Shown here piece by piece: positions 50,115-62,019 of a DNA stretch of 64,000 nucleotides. The notes below the pieces were generated by a model. That model was not told the DNA's origin and made no database searches. It saw only the letters and a program-made list of their open reading frames with translations. Source of the stretch: Ailurus styani (taxonomy: Eukaryota > Chordata > Mammalia > Carnivora > Ailuridae); assembly GCA_002007465.1 (NCBI GenBank), contig LNAC01000137.1, forward strand, positions 1,993,011-2,057,010. Reading direction: 5' to 3'. Positions within the stretch are counted from its first letter, which is position 1. The number at the start of each line of letters is the position of its first letter. The translations under genes were made by a program, and so were the position numbers.

Positions 50115-50636
50115 ATAGAGGGAACCAAGTGTCCAATGATAGCTCAATGGATAAGGAAGATGTGGTATATATACCCAATGGAATATCAATCAGCCACAAA
50201 AAAGGATAAGATCTTGCCATGTGCAAAAGCACAATGGATCTAGAGGGTTATGCTAAGAGAAATAAGTCAGAGAAAGACAAATACCATAAGATTTCACTTA
50301 CATGTGGAATCTAAAACACAAAACAAACAAAAAGAAGAAATAGACCCATAAATACAGAGAACAAATGGTCACCAGAGGGGCAGGATGGGAGTATGGGCAA
50401 AAAAGATGAAGGGGGTTAGGAGATTCAGGCTTCCAGTTAAGGAACAAATAAGTTACAGGGATTAAAAGATACAACACAGGGAATATAGTCAGTGGTATCA
50501 CAGTAGCACTGTATGGTAACAAACAGTAGCTACAGTTGTGGTGAGCGTAGCATAATGTATAGACTTATCAAGTCACTATGTTGTATACCTGGAACTAATG
50601 TAACATTATGTGTCAACTACACTTCAATTAAAAAAA
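50115..50636 (+). mobile_element. L1 3' end nested in L1, + strand
   Basis: A 5'-truncated L1: end of ORF2 ('gataaggaagatgtggtata', 'cactatgttgtatacctgg') plus 3' UTR and A-rich tail. Flanked by agaaaaaaagaccaaaat (50097-50114) and agaaaaaaaatctaaaat (50637-50654), an 18-base target-site duplication with three differences. Confidence 0.88.
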
Positions 50637-50740
50637 AGAAAAAAAATCTAAAATCAAATATCTAAACTTCAAACTTAGGAAACTAGAAAAGAAGACCAAA
50701 GTAAATTCAAAGTAAGCAGAAGAAAAGAAATAATAAAAAC

Positions 50741-51104
50741 AGCAACAACATGGATGGGACTGGAGGAGATTATGCTGAGTGAAAAAAATCAAGCAAAGAA
50801 AGTCAATTATCATACAGTTTCACTTACTTGTGGAACATACGGAATAACATGGAGGACACTAGGAGAAGGAAAGGAAAAGTGAAGGGGAGGAATCAGAGGA
50901 AGAAACAAACTGAAGATTTTAGAGGGGAAGAGGGTGGGGTGATGGGTGAGCCTGGTGGTGGGTATTAAGGAGGGCACATATGGCATGGAGCACTGGGTGT
51001 TATATGTCAACAATGAATCTTGGAACACTATATCAAAAACTAATGATGTACTATGTGGTGACTAACATAACAATAAAAATAAAATAAATTTAAAAATAAA
51101 ATAT
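50741..51104 (+). mobile_element. Second L1 3' end nested in L1, + strand
   Basis: Begins 'gcaacaacatggatgggact', then 3' UTR ('gcactgggtgttatatgtc', 'atgatgtactatgtggtgac') and an A-rich tail. It matches the 3' UTR of the twin-primed L1 at 57748-60196, so it is the younger carnivoran subfamily. The host L1 resumes with 'agaaatcaatgaaaatgaa'. Possible target-site duplication agaaaagaaat on both sides. Confidence 0.85.
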
Positions 51105-52309
51105 TAGAAAAGAAATCAATGAAAATGAAAGCAATAAATTAATAGAGAAAATCAAGGAAACCAAAAACTGATTCTTTGAAGCAATCAATAAAATTGATAA
51201 GTCTCTAGCCAGGCTAAGGGGGGGAAAAAAAGAAGGGACACAAATTATTAATATCAGAAATGAAAAAGTGTATATAACCATAGATCCTATGGACATTAAA
51301 AGGAAAATTTTAAAAATGCCATGAAAAACTCTATCCCCACAAGTTTGATAGCCTAGACAAAATGGGATGATTCTTTGACATAATATGCCAAAACTCACAC
51401 AAGAAGAAACAGACAATCTAAATAGACATATATCCATTAAAGAAATTGAATCAATAACTAGTAATCTAACAATAGAAAGCACCATGACCAAAAGGGTTCA
51501 CTGGTGAATTCTATGAAACATTAAAGAAGAAATTTTACCAATTCTGTACAATCTCTTTCAGAAGATAGATGAGAGGGAATATTTTTAATTCATTCTATAA
51601 GGCCAGCATTATCCTAATAACAAGACAAAGACATTACAAGAAAACTACAGACCAGTATTTTTCATAAGTGTAGATACAAAAATCTTCAACAAAGTAACAG
51701 CAAATTGAATCTAACAATGTATGAAATAATTATACACCATGACCAAGTGGGATTTATCCCACTTATGCAAGGCTGGTTCAACATTCAAAAATTAATTAAT
51801 GTAATTCATTACATCAACAGGCAAAAGAAAAAAATCACACGATCATATCAAAAGATGCAGAAAAATCATTTGACAAAATCCAACAGGTATTCATGATAAA
51901 AATTCTTAGCAAACTAGGAATGGAGGGGAACTTCCTCAACTTGATAAAGAGCATCTAAAAAGAAAACCTACAGCTAACATCAAACTTAATGGGCAGAAAC
52001 TTCACACTTCCCCACTAAAATTAGGAAACAAGCCAAAGATGTCCCTTCTCACCAAACTTTTTAACACCATACTGGAAGCCTCAGCTAATGCAACAAGACA
52101 AAAATAGGAAATAAAACAACGACAACAAAAAAGAGGCAGATTTGGGAAGGAAGAAATAAAACTGTCTTTGTTCGCAGATGACATGATTGACTATGGAGAG
52201 AAAATTTAAAAAATCAATGAAGACCTCCTGGAACTAATAAGTGATTATAACAAGGTCGTAAAATATAACATTATATACAAGAGTCAATCACTTTCTATAC
52301 TGGAAAAAA

Positions 52310-53245
52310 CCTACAGTTCTTCCCTCTTGTATAAGGAAAAATTCAGTTCTTCCTCTGTGTTTTTTTCCTGTGTGTCTCCTTTACACAGAACACTCTGACA
52401 CTTCTGGTCACCAAATTTGTGGAGGTTTTCCCCCACCAACCAATTCTCTGCAACACCAGCTGTGTCCCCACAATTTAACTCACTTTTGACACTATCTGGC
52501 TGAAGGCAGGGTCAAATCCCAAAGGTTAAAGGCTCAGTCTCATAAGACTGTTTCCATCCCACTTCAGATGCCAGTCGCAAGTCCAGATGGTTCTGACTGA
52601 TCGGCTATAAATAGAAGTCCCCATGATCCCCTCTCTTAGGTTCCATTAATTCACAAGAACAGCTCAGAGAACTCTGAGAAACACTTAAGTTTACCAGTTT
52701 CTTAACAGACATGATGAAAGATACAGATCAACAGCCAGAGGAAGATATACAAAGGGCAATATCTGGGAGGGTCCTGAACACAGGGAATCCTGTCCTGGTG
52801 GAGTTGGGGGGTATCACCCTCCCTCTGAAATGATACTATTGGGATTTTATGGAGACTCCCTTACATAGACATGATCAACTATTAACTCCATTTCCAACCT
52901 CTTTCCCCTTTGTGGAACAGAAGGAGGTAAGGGAGAAGCAAGGCTAAAAATGTAAAGCTTTTAATCATGACTTGCTCTTTCGGGTGACCAACCCCCAACC
53001 AGGAGCCATCCCGGTATCCCACCCGGAGTCACATTATTTAAAAAAAGATGCTCCTAGTGCTCTTACCACTTAGGAATTTATAAGGGTTTTAGGAGCCTAG
53101 TGTCAGGGTCAGGGTGAAAGACCAGATATTAGACCACGAGATATTCTTAGTGCTTTTATCATTTAGGAAATTAAAAGTGATAGAAAATGGGGGCAGATAT
53201 TTTCTATGATCTCACACCTTTAATTTTTGCTATAATTTTTAAGCA
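52310..53245 (-). mobile_element. LTR of an endogenous retrovirus inserted in L1
   Basis: A GC-richer block splits L1 ORF2 between 'caatcactttctatact' and 'aaatgcttaggtaaaaa'. Phrases such as 'gaagatatacaaagggcaat', 'cctgtcctggtggagttgg' and 'ccggagtcacatt' follow a familiar mammalian LTR in antisense. No retroviral coding sequence is present. Boundaries are approximate. Confidence 0.55.
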
Positions 53246-55194
53246 AAAATTAAATGCTTAGGTAAAAAAAATCTAACAAACTATATGTAAGATCTATATA
53301 AGAAGAACTATAAAATTCTAATGAAAGATATCGAAGAACTAAACAAATAAAGAGATATTCTGTATTCATGAAGAGGAAGACCCAATATTTTCAAGATGTC
53401 AGTTCTTCCCAACTTGATCTTACAATTCCAATCAAAATCTCAGCAAGTTATTTTGTGGATATCAGCAAACTAATTCTGTGGAAAGGCAAGAGGCCCAGAA
53501 TACCTAACTTAATATTGAAGGAGAAGAACAAAGTTGGACGACTGACACTACCCAACTTTAGCACTAACTATAAAACTACAATAATCAAGTCAGTGTGGTA
53601 CTGGTGAAAGAATGGACAATTAGATCAAAGGAACAGAAATGAGTGTCAACAGACCCACATAAAAACAGTCAACTGAGAATTGACAGAGGAGCAAAACTAA
53701 TCTTTTCAACAAATGGTGATGGGACAACTGGACATTCACATGCAAAAAAAAGTGTGCGGGGATCTAGACCAAGACCTTAGACTCTTCATAAAAATTAACT
53801 CAAATAGATCACAAACCTAAATGTAAAATACAAAACTATAAAACTCCTAGAAGATAATACAGGAGAAAATCTAGCTGACCCTGTATAAGACAATGACTTT
53901 TTAAGTACAATGCCAAAGTTACACTCCACACACACACAAAATTTGATAAGATGCACTTCAATAAAATTAAAAACTTCTGCTCTGCAAAAGACAATATCAA
54001 GAGAATGAGAAGTCAAATCACAAACTGGGAGAATATATTTTTAAAAGCTATATCTGATAAGGGACTGTTACCATTATACATGGAATTCTTTAATTCTATG
54101 ACAATAAGAAAACAAACAACCCAATTTAAAAAAATGGGTAAAAGATCTGAACAGACACCTTGCCAAAGAAGATATACAGAGTGCAAGTAAACATATGAAA
54201 GGATGTTCAACATCATACATCATTAGGGAATTACAAATCAAAACAACAGAGATACACCATACACGCCTATCACAAATGTGCAAAATCCAAACACTGACAA
54301 CCCAAAATGCTGGTGAGGATATCGAGCAACAAGAACTCTCATTCATGGCTGGTAGGCATGCAAAATGATATAGCCACCTTGGAAGACAGTTTGGCAGTTC
54401 CTACAAAATGAAACACACTCTTACCATACAATCCAAACAATCATGCTTCCTGGTATTTGTCCAAAAAAGTTGAAAATTTATGTGCACACAAAAACTTGCA
54501 CATATTTATAGTAGCTTTATTCATAACTGCCAAAACTTGCAAGCAACCGAAATGTCCTTCAGTAGAATGGACAGTTTGTGGTATAGCCAGGCAATGGAAT
54601 ATTACTCAGTAATTAAAAAAAAAAGCTACCAAGCCATGAAAAGACATTAGACAAAACTTAATGCATATTACTGAAAAAGCCAATTTGAAAAGGCTACCAT
54701 TCTATATGATTCCAACCCTGTAACCTTTTGGAAATTTTTCAAAACTGTGGAAATAAGTAGAAAGAGTAGTAGTTTCCAAGGGTTGGGGGAAGAGACAGAG
54801 GAAAAGGCAGAGCACAGAGGACTTTCAGAGAAATAAAACTATTTTGTATGATACTATAATGGTGGATACATGTCACTAAACATTTGCCCAAACTCAGATA
54901 AAGTACAAAACCAAGAGTGAATACTAATGCAAACAAGTGGAATTTGGATGACACTGATGTGTCAAGGTAGGTTCATCAATTGTAACAAATGCACCACTCT
55001 GGTACAGGACGCTGACAAAGTGGGAGAGACTTCTTCTTCTCATACTACTCTCACCTTGTATCAGTGAAGATATTTTTAGTTGTAAATTATGGAAAATTAA
55101 ACGGGCCCAAAGCAAACTAACATAAATAATAATGGGGATTTACTGACTCATATAACTGGAAGGTGTAGAGGAACCAATTTAGATCTCAATGTCC

Positions 55195-55745
55195 AATGTA
55201 CTCCTTCATTCGTGATGCTCCAGCCATACCAGACTTTCTCCAGTCCCTCACATAAACCCAACTCTTTCCTATACTTAATCTTAGCCAGAAGTCCGAGAAG
55301 CGATTACTAAAATTCCTTCCTGCCTCAAGACTTTTGTACATGCTCTTCTCCTTGCCAGAGTATTACCTACTCTGTGTGATGCTCTCTTTCTCGGTTCCAG
55401 TAACTTAACTTGTTGTTTTTTGGGTCCAGTATGGGGACATCTCTATTACCTGAAACATTCTCTTCCCTCCCTATCCCTTTACCTCCAATGTAATAAATTC
55501 ACCTATTATGTCATCACATCCTTTATTTTTTCTTCATATCATTTATGACAGTTTTAAATTATTTGGTCTGTGGCATTATGTCTTTTGTGTCTAACTCCTC
55601 CATTGGACTATCAACTTCAAAAAAGCAGGAAAATGTTTTATTTTCTTCGGAACTATATCCTTAGTGCCACATAGTACATGGCACATACAGTCATTCAAGT
55701 ACTGAATGAATGAAGAATGAATGAATGAATAAATGGTGTTGAGAC
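55195..55745 (+). repeat. L2 LINE 3' end, + strand
   Basis: 'ccagccataccagactttct', 'cctgcctcaagacttttgta', 'ccttgccagagtattacct' and the end 'tgaatgaatgaataaatgg' follow the L2 3' region in order. Confidence 0.75.
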
Positions 55746-55899
55746 TGACATACAATAAATATTAGCCATTCATGTAGCCATAAAAAGGCATGCCACTGGT
55801 GACAAAGAATATTTTGAATGGGTTAGAACAAATTCATTCATTGCATTTATTGGAATCATAACTCACAGTTTATGAATCTGTATTTAAAAAATTTTATTC

Positions 55900-56101
55900 G
55901 GGCGCCTGGGTGGCTCAGTGGGTTAAAGCCTCTGCTTTCGGCTCAGGTCATGATCTCAGCGTCCTGGGATCGAGGCCCGCATCGGGCTCTCTGCTCAGCA
56001 GGGAGCCTGCTTCCTCCTCTCCCTGTCTCTCTGCCTGCCTGTCTGCCTACTTGTAATCTCTCTCTCTGTGTCAAATAAATAAAATCTTTAAAAAAAAAAA
56101 A
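55900..56101 (+). mobile_element. SINEC, + strand, young subfamily
   Basis: Nearly consensus copy from 'gggcgcctgggtggctcagt' to 'caaataaataaaatcttt' and a 12-base A tail. It lies 110 bases from the CCDC73 exon 56211-56290. Target-site duplication is weak. Confidence 0.95.
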
Positions 56102-56207
56102 TTGTATTTTTCTTTACACCAAAAAATATCCACCCCTTTTTCTAATACTATTTCATAAAACTAAATAGACTATAATTTTACCTGATACTATAAAACTGTA
56201 TCAATCA

Positions 56208-56666
<459 letters not shown>

Positions 56667-56931
56667 ATTTTGAAGTTATATAAAATGTTATCAACATGTA
56701 ACACATATAAAACATATACACATACATATGTTTAAACATACATAAAAATTGTTTTTAATAACTTTTGTTACGAAATAGGCCTTGAAAAAGTGCTGAGTAC
56801 ACCACAGGGAGGAAATTAAGGAGATATTTCTAAACCTATGTAAAATTAAAACCTTTTTTGTCTTATAACAAAATATTTAAATTTATACTGCTCTTGTTTA
56901 TAATTTCTTTTTCAAAAACCAAATAGTTTCA

Positions 56932-57115
56932 GGGACGCCTGGGTTGCTCAGTCAGTTAAGCATCTGCCTTTGGCTCAGGTCAGGATGAGTCGGCATCGGG
57001 GTCCTTGCTCAGAAGGGAGCCTGCTTCTTCCTCTGCCTGCCTCTCCCCCTGCTTGTACTCTCTCTCTCTCTCTCTCTCTGGCAAATAAATAAATAAAATC
57101 TTAAAAAAAAAATCA
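56932..57115 (+). mobile_element. SINEC, + strand
   Basis: 'gggacgcctgggttgctcag' to 'gcaaataaataaataaaat', with a deletion of about 25 bases in the 'gatcccagggtcc' region. Short target-site duplication around 'tagtttca'. Confidence 0.92.
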
Positions 57116-57275
57116 ACTAGTTTCATTTATAGAAGAGATAATTAGTCCAAGCCAGCACTAAACAAAATCATGGGAATATTAAAGCAATACTCTTGATAAT
57201 TTAGGAAAGGAATTCTTTTCTCTAAATTCGGGGGCACAATTATGAGTGTGGTATCGAAACTCAAGTAATTTTTCT

Positions 57276-57471
57276 TTTTTTGAAGATTTTATTTATTTAT
57301 TTGATAGAGAGAGAGACAATGAGAGAGGGAACACAAGCAGAGGGCGTGGGAGAGGGAGAAATTGGCTTCCTGCTGAGCAAGGAGCCTGATGTGAGGCTCA
57401 ATCCAAGGATCCTGCTATCATGACCCCAGCCAAAGGCAGACGCTTAATGACTGAGTCACCCAGGCACCCCA
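57276..57471 (-). mobile_element. SINEC, - strand
   Basis: T-run, 'aagattttatttatttattt' to 'gagtcacccaggcacccc'. Perfect 19-base target-site duplication aaactcaagtaatttttct at 57257-57275 and 57472-57490. Confidence 0.97.
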
Positions 57472-57747
57472 AAACTCAAGTAATTTTTCTGATTTTAATG
57501 AATATAGCCCCTTTTCATTACATTAAAAAATTGAATTATGAGGACACTATCAGAGACAGGGAGGCAATACAGTATAGTAGAAAGCCTACTTAGGCTGAGA
57601 AACATAATTGGTGAAAATTGGACCCAATATATATTTTAATATAGGCCTTTACTGCTTTTGGTTAAAGCAGCTTGTTTTGTCATACTTAGAAATATGACTT
57701 TAAATTTTAAAAATAAATATTGTTAGTAAAATCAGTAACATTTTTTA

Positions 57748-59938
57748 TTTTTTTAAATTATGTTATGTTAGTCATACAGTACATCGTCAGTTTTTGATGT
57801 AGTGTTCCGTGATTCATTGTTTGCATATAACACCCAGTATTCCGTGCAATACATGCTCTCCTTAATACCCATCACCAGGCTAACCCACCCCCTCACCCCC
57901 CTCCCCTCTAAAACCCTCAGTTTGTTTCTCAGAGTCCATAGTCTCTCTTGGTTCATCTGTCCCTCTAATTTCCCCCCTTCATTTTCCCCTTCCTACTCCT
58001 AATGTCCTCCATTCTATTCCTTATGTTCCACAAATAAGTGAAACCATATGATAATTGACTCTCTCTGCTTGACTTATTCCACTTAGCATAATCTCCTCCA
58101 GGCCCATTCATGTTGATGCAAAAGTTGAATATTCATCCTTTTTGATGGCTGAGTTATATTCCATTGTATATATGGACCACATCTTTTTTATCCATTCGTC
58201 TGTTGAAGGGTATCTCAGCTCTTTCCACAGTTTAGCAATTGTGGGCATTGCTGCTATGAACATTGGGGTGCTTATGGCTCTTCTTTTCACTACATCTGTA
58301 TCTCTGGGGTAAATACCCAGTAGTGCAATTGCTATTGGGGTCATAGGGTAGCTCTATTTTTAATTTTTTGAGGAATCTCCACACTGTTTTCCAAAGTGGC
58401 TGTACCAACTTGCATTCCTACCAATAGTGTAAGAGGATTCCCCTTTCCCCACAACCTCTCCAACATTTGTTGTTTCTTGCCTTGTCAATTTTTGCCACTC
58501 TAACTGGTGTAAGGTGGTATCTCAGTGTGGTTTTGATTTTAATTTCTCTGATGGCTAATGATGATGAACATTTTTTTCATGTGTCTGTTAGCCATTTGTA
58601 TGCCTTCTTTGGAGAAGTGTCTGTTCATGTCTTCTGCCCATTTCTTGATTGGATTATTTGTTTTTTGGGTGTTGAGTTTGAGAAGTTCTTTATAGATCTT
58701 GGATATCAGCCCTTTGTCTATAGTGTCATTTGCAAATATCTTCTCCCATTCCGTGGCTTGTCTCTTTGTTTTGTTGACTGTTTCCTTTACTGTGCAGAAG
58801 CTTTTTATCTTGATGAAGTCCCAAAAGTTCATTTTCTCTTTTGATTCCCTTGCCTTTGGAAATGTGTCTTGAAAGGAGTTGCTGTGGCTAATGTCGAAGA
58901 AGTTACTGCCTATGTCCTCCTCTAGGATTTTGATGGATTCCTGTATCACATTGAGGTCTTTCATCCATTTGGAGTTTATCTTTGTGTATGGTGTAAGAGA
59001 ATGGTTGAGTTTCATTCTTTTGTATATAGTTGTCCAATTTTTCCAGCAACATTTTTTTTGAAGAGACTATCTTTCTCCCATTGAATATCTTTTCCTGCTT
59101 TGTCAAAGATTATTTGACCATAGACTTGAGGATCCATATCTGGCCTGTCTCTTCTGTTCCACTGGTCTTTGTGTCTGTTTTTGTGCGAGCACCATGCTGT
59201 CTTGTGATCACAGCTTTGTAATATAGCTTAGAATCAGGCAATGTGATGCCCCCAGCTTTGTTTTTTTTTTTTCAACATTTCCTTTGTGATTCAGGGTTTT
59301 TTTCTGGTTCTATATAAATTTTAAGATTGTTTATTCTAGCACTTTGAAAAATATTCCTCAATTTCATAAAATTCATCTATGAAAAAACCACAGCAAATAT
59401 CATTTTCAATGGAGAAAAGTTGAGAGCCTTTCCCTTAAGATCAGGAACACAACAAGGATGCCCACTCTTGCCACTATTGTTCAACATAGTACTAGAAGTC
59501 CTAGCAACAGCAATCAGACAACAAAAAGAAATAAAAGGTATTCAAATGGGCAAAGAAGTCAAACTCTCCCTTCACAGAGGACATGATACTTTATGTGGAA
59601 AACCCAAAAGACTCCACTCCCAAATTACTAGAACTCATACAGCGATTCAGTAATGTGGCAGGATAAAAAAAAATCAATGCACGGAAATCAGCTGCTTTCT
59701 TATACACTAACAATGTAACTGCAGAAAGAGAAATTAAAGAATCGATTCCATTTACAGTAGTACCAAAAATCATAAGATATGGGTGGCTGGGTGCCTCAGT
59801 CATTAAGGTCATGATCGCAGGATACTGGAATTGAGCCCTGCGTTGGCTCCCTACTCAGCAGAGAGCCTGCTTCTCCCTCTCCCACTCCCCCTGCTTCTGT
59901 TCCCTCTCTCACTGTGTCTCTCTCTGTCTAAATAAATG

Positions 59939-59970
<32 letters not shown>

Positions 59971-60196
59971 TTAAAAATATCATAAGATACTTTGGAATAA
60001 ACCAAACCAAAGAGGTAAAGGATCTATACTTTAGGAACTACAGAACACTCATGAAAGAAATTGAAGAAGACACAAAAAGATGAAAAAACTTTCCATGCTC
60101 ATGGATCAGAAAAATAAACATTCTTAAAATGTCTGCATTGCCCAGAGAGATCTATACTTTCAATACCATCCTGATGAAAATACCAACGGCATTTTT
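57748..60196 (-). mobile_element. 5'-inverted (twin-primed) L1
   Basis: The 3' UTR and ORF2 3' half lie on the - strand (57748 to about 59367). The adjoining ORF2 section lies on the + strand (about 59372-60196). The two parts meet in L1 coordinates: the + part ends at 'ggcatttttca' and the - part begins at 'tttttcaaagtgctag'. Target-site duplication cagtaacatttttta (57733-57747) and caataacatttttta (60197-60211), one difference, brackets the whole. ORF2 has several stops. A SINEC (59780-59978) inserted later. Confidence 0.92.
59780..59978 (+). mobile_element. SINEC inside the twin-primed L1, + strand
   Basis: Head altered ('gggtggctgggtgcctcagt'), body short, tail expanded to about nine AAAT units (59930-59966). 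Target-site duplication atcataagata at 59769-59779 and 59979-59989. Confidence 0.93.
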
Positions 60197-60377
60197 CAAT
60201 AACATTTTTTAAAGGCTTTGATCTTGACATGGCATTGTAGAATCACTGATTGGTTTCAAAACTATTGTTCATTTTCCCACATGCTCCAGTGATAAAGCAG
60301 TGATGAGCAGTGATAAAGAACGGTAGTGAGTCTATTGGCTGGCACTCAGTAATTCAAGTATTTACTTGAAATTTACA

Positions 60378-60446
60378 TTCTCATTACAATCTAGTAGATT
60401 TCTTCCTCATTACAATCTTTCTTCCTCATTATAATCTAGTAGAATT
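60378..60446 (+). repeat. Local imperfect tandem repeat
   Basis: 'cattacaatctagtagat', 'cattacaatctttcttcct' and 'cattataatctagtagaa' are three related units of about 22 to 26 bases, just left of a SINEC insertion. Not part of any repeat I know. Confidence 0.75.
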
Positions 60447-60456
60447 GAAATTCACA

Positions 60457-60678
60457 GGCACCTGGGTGGCTCAGTTGGTTAAGCTGCTGCCTTTGGCTCA
60501 GGTCATGGTCCCAGGGTCCTGGGATCGAGTCCTGCATCGGGCTCCCTGCTCGGCAGGGAGCCTGCTCCTCCCTCTCCCTCTGCCTGCTGCTCTGCCTAAT
60601 TGTGCTCTTTACCTCTCTCAAATAATTAAATAAAATCTTTAAAAAAAATAAATAAAATAAAACCTTAAAAAAAAAAAA
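60457..60678 (+). mobile_element. SINEC with double A-rich tail, + strand
   Basis: 'ggcacctgggtggctcagtt' to 'aaaatctttaaaaaaaat', then a second tail-like unit 'aataaaataaaacctt' and an A-run. Target-site duplication gaaattcaca at 60447-60456 and 60679-60688. Confidence 0.95.
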
Positions 60679-60833
60679 GAAATTCACATGCTCCATTCTC
60701 CCTTAGTCAAGTGAAGGGCATATTACTCAAAATAAACCAACTGACTTCTACCTTTTTGGAATTTGAGACTTGAGCAAAATGACTATAAAATTAAGTAAGT
60801 TCAGTAGTGATCCTATCCAGATTGATGAGACTT

Positions 60834-61001
60834 TTTTTTTAAAGATTTTATTTACTTATTTGACAGAGAGATAGACAGCAAGAGAGGGTACACAAGCAGG
60901 GGGAGTTGGGGAGGGAGAAAGAGGCTTCCCATGGAGCCTGATGCTGGTCTCAATCTCAGGACCGAAGGCAGATGCTTAAGGACTGAGCCACCCAGGTGCC
61001 C
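60834..61001 (-). mobile_element. SINEC, - strand, internally shortened
   Basis: T-run, 'aagattttatttacttattt' to 'gccacccaggtgccc'; the 'gatcatgacctgagc' segment is missing. Target-site duplication ccagattgatgagactt (60817-60833) and ccagattggtgagactt (61002-61018). Confidence 0.95.
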
Positions 61002-61194
61002 CCAGATTGGTGAGACTTCTGTCCTGGGTTCCTAAATCCTGCTTCACAAACTCTGGCATTACCCTCGCCTCTGTTCATTCTCAAACGCATTCTTCACTCA
61101 GATTGATTCTGAGTGCCTCCACTAAATTTCCTTTTGCATAAATTGAACAGAGCCAGTTCCTACTGCTTAAAACCAAAGTACAGGCAATATAGCA

Positions 61195-61400
61195 AAGTAG
61201 CCCAAAACTAATATGCCTCTGTTTAAATACTGCCTCTGTAATTTATCTGCCGTGTGACCTTGGGAAAATTACCCACTGTATCTTTAAAACAAAGATTCTA
61301 AAAGTATCTCCCTTATAGGGGTGCTCTGAGGATAAAATGAATTAATACATATAAAACACAAAGGATATGTTTTATTATTCCTTAAGTGATAAAAGTACCT
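61195..61400 (+). repeat. MIR SINE, + strand
   Basis: 'aatactgcctctgtaattta', 'tgccgtgtgaccttgggaaa' and 'gaggataaaatgaattaata' match MIR core and 3' part in order. Confidence 0.85.
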
Positions 61401-61451
61401 TCAATAGTTTTAACTAATTTTATTTAGAGTAAGAATATCCCTAATATTAAC

Positions 61452-61645
61452 TTTTTTCCTTTTTATTTTATTTTATTTATTTATTTGACTGAGACAGCGA
61501 GAGAGGGAACACAAGCAGGGGAAGCTGAAGAGGGAGAAGCAGGCCCCCCACTGAGCAGGGAGCCCCACACAGGGCTCCATCCCAGGACGCGGGATCATGA
61601 CCTAAGCCAAAGGCAGACACTTAATGACTGAGCCACCCAGGTGCA
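61452..61645 (-). mobile_element. SINEC, - strand
   Basis: 'ttattttatttatttattt' to 'gagccacccaggtgc'; older subfamily with 'gagggaacacaagcagggg'. Target-site duplication not clear. Confidence 0.93.
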
Positions 61646-62019
61646 ATGATAGTCTTAACTTTTTCAAAGATATTTTTTAATGATTTTAAGCAAACTGATT
61701 AATATCATTAGTAATCACAATGGATGATATACTATGGGCTTTTCAAATGCACTACTTAGTCATTTGAACTAATCATGTAACAGTTATAAACACAAACAAG
61801 CTGACAAGTGTACTTACCCTGAAGATCTTACGTCTACCTGGGTGGTCACTATTTTCAATAACTAAATAATACAAAATAATGAACCACATTCTATTCCTCT
61901 AAAATACCACTTAATTCTTTAATCTAGAGAATTATACTTGCTTTCAGCAGATGTGTAGAAGCCTAACACAAATTCACTAAAATTAGTCTAAAGGCATTAC
62001 TTCAATCCAAGGATTTTTT

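Larger units (their letters stand above)
48600..55085 (+). mobile_element. Old L1 (ORF1 to 3' UTR), + strand, with nested insertions and a deletion
   Basis: ORF1 sequence at about 48650-49385 ('tggcagaaatattagaatt', 'accaaaccacagatctagg'), then a cut. ORF2 follows from 49456 ('gtagatttcagagcaagg') through endonuclease, reverse transcriptase ('caagtgggatttatccca', 'ttgttcgcagatgacatga') and the 3' UTR ending near 55085 ('aggttcatcaattgtaaca'). Insertions are a SINE fragment (49389-49455), two L1 3' ends (50115-50636 and about 50741-51104) and an LTR (about 52310-53245). Many stops and frameshifts; not coding. Confidence 0.85.

Noticed and set aside
58539..59015. 158-codon open frame on the - strand
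   Set aside because: It is a fragment of L1 ORF2 (endonuclease/RT element 3' part) in the twin-primed L1, with stops on both sides; not a host gene.
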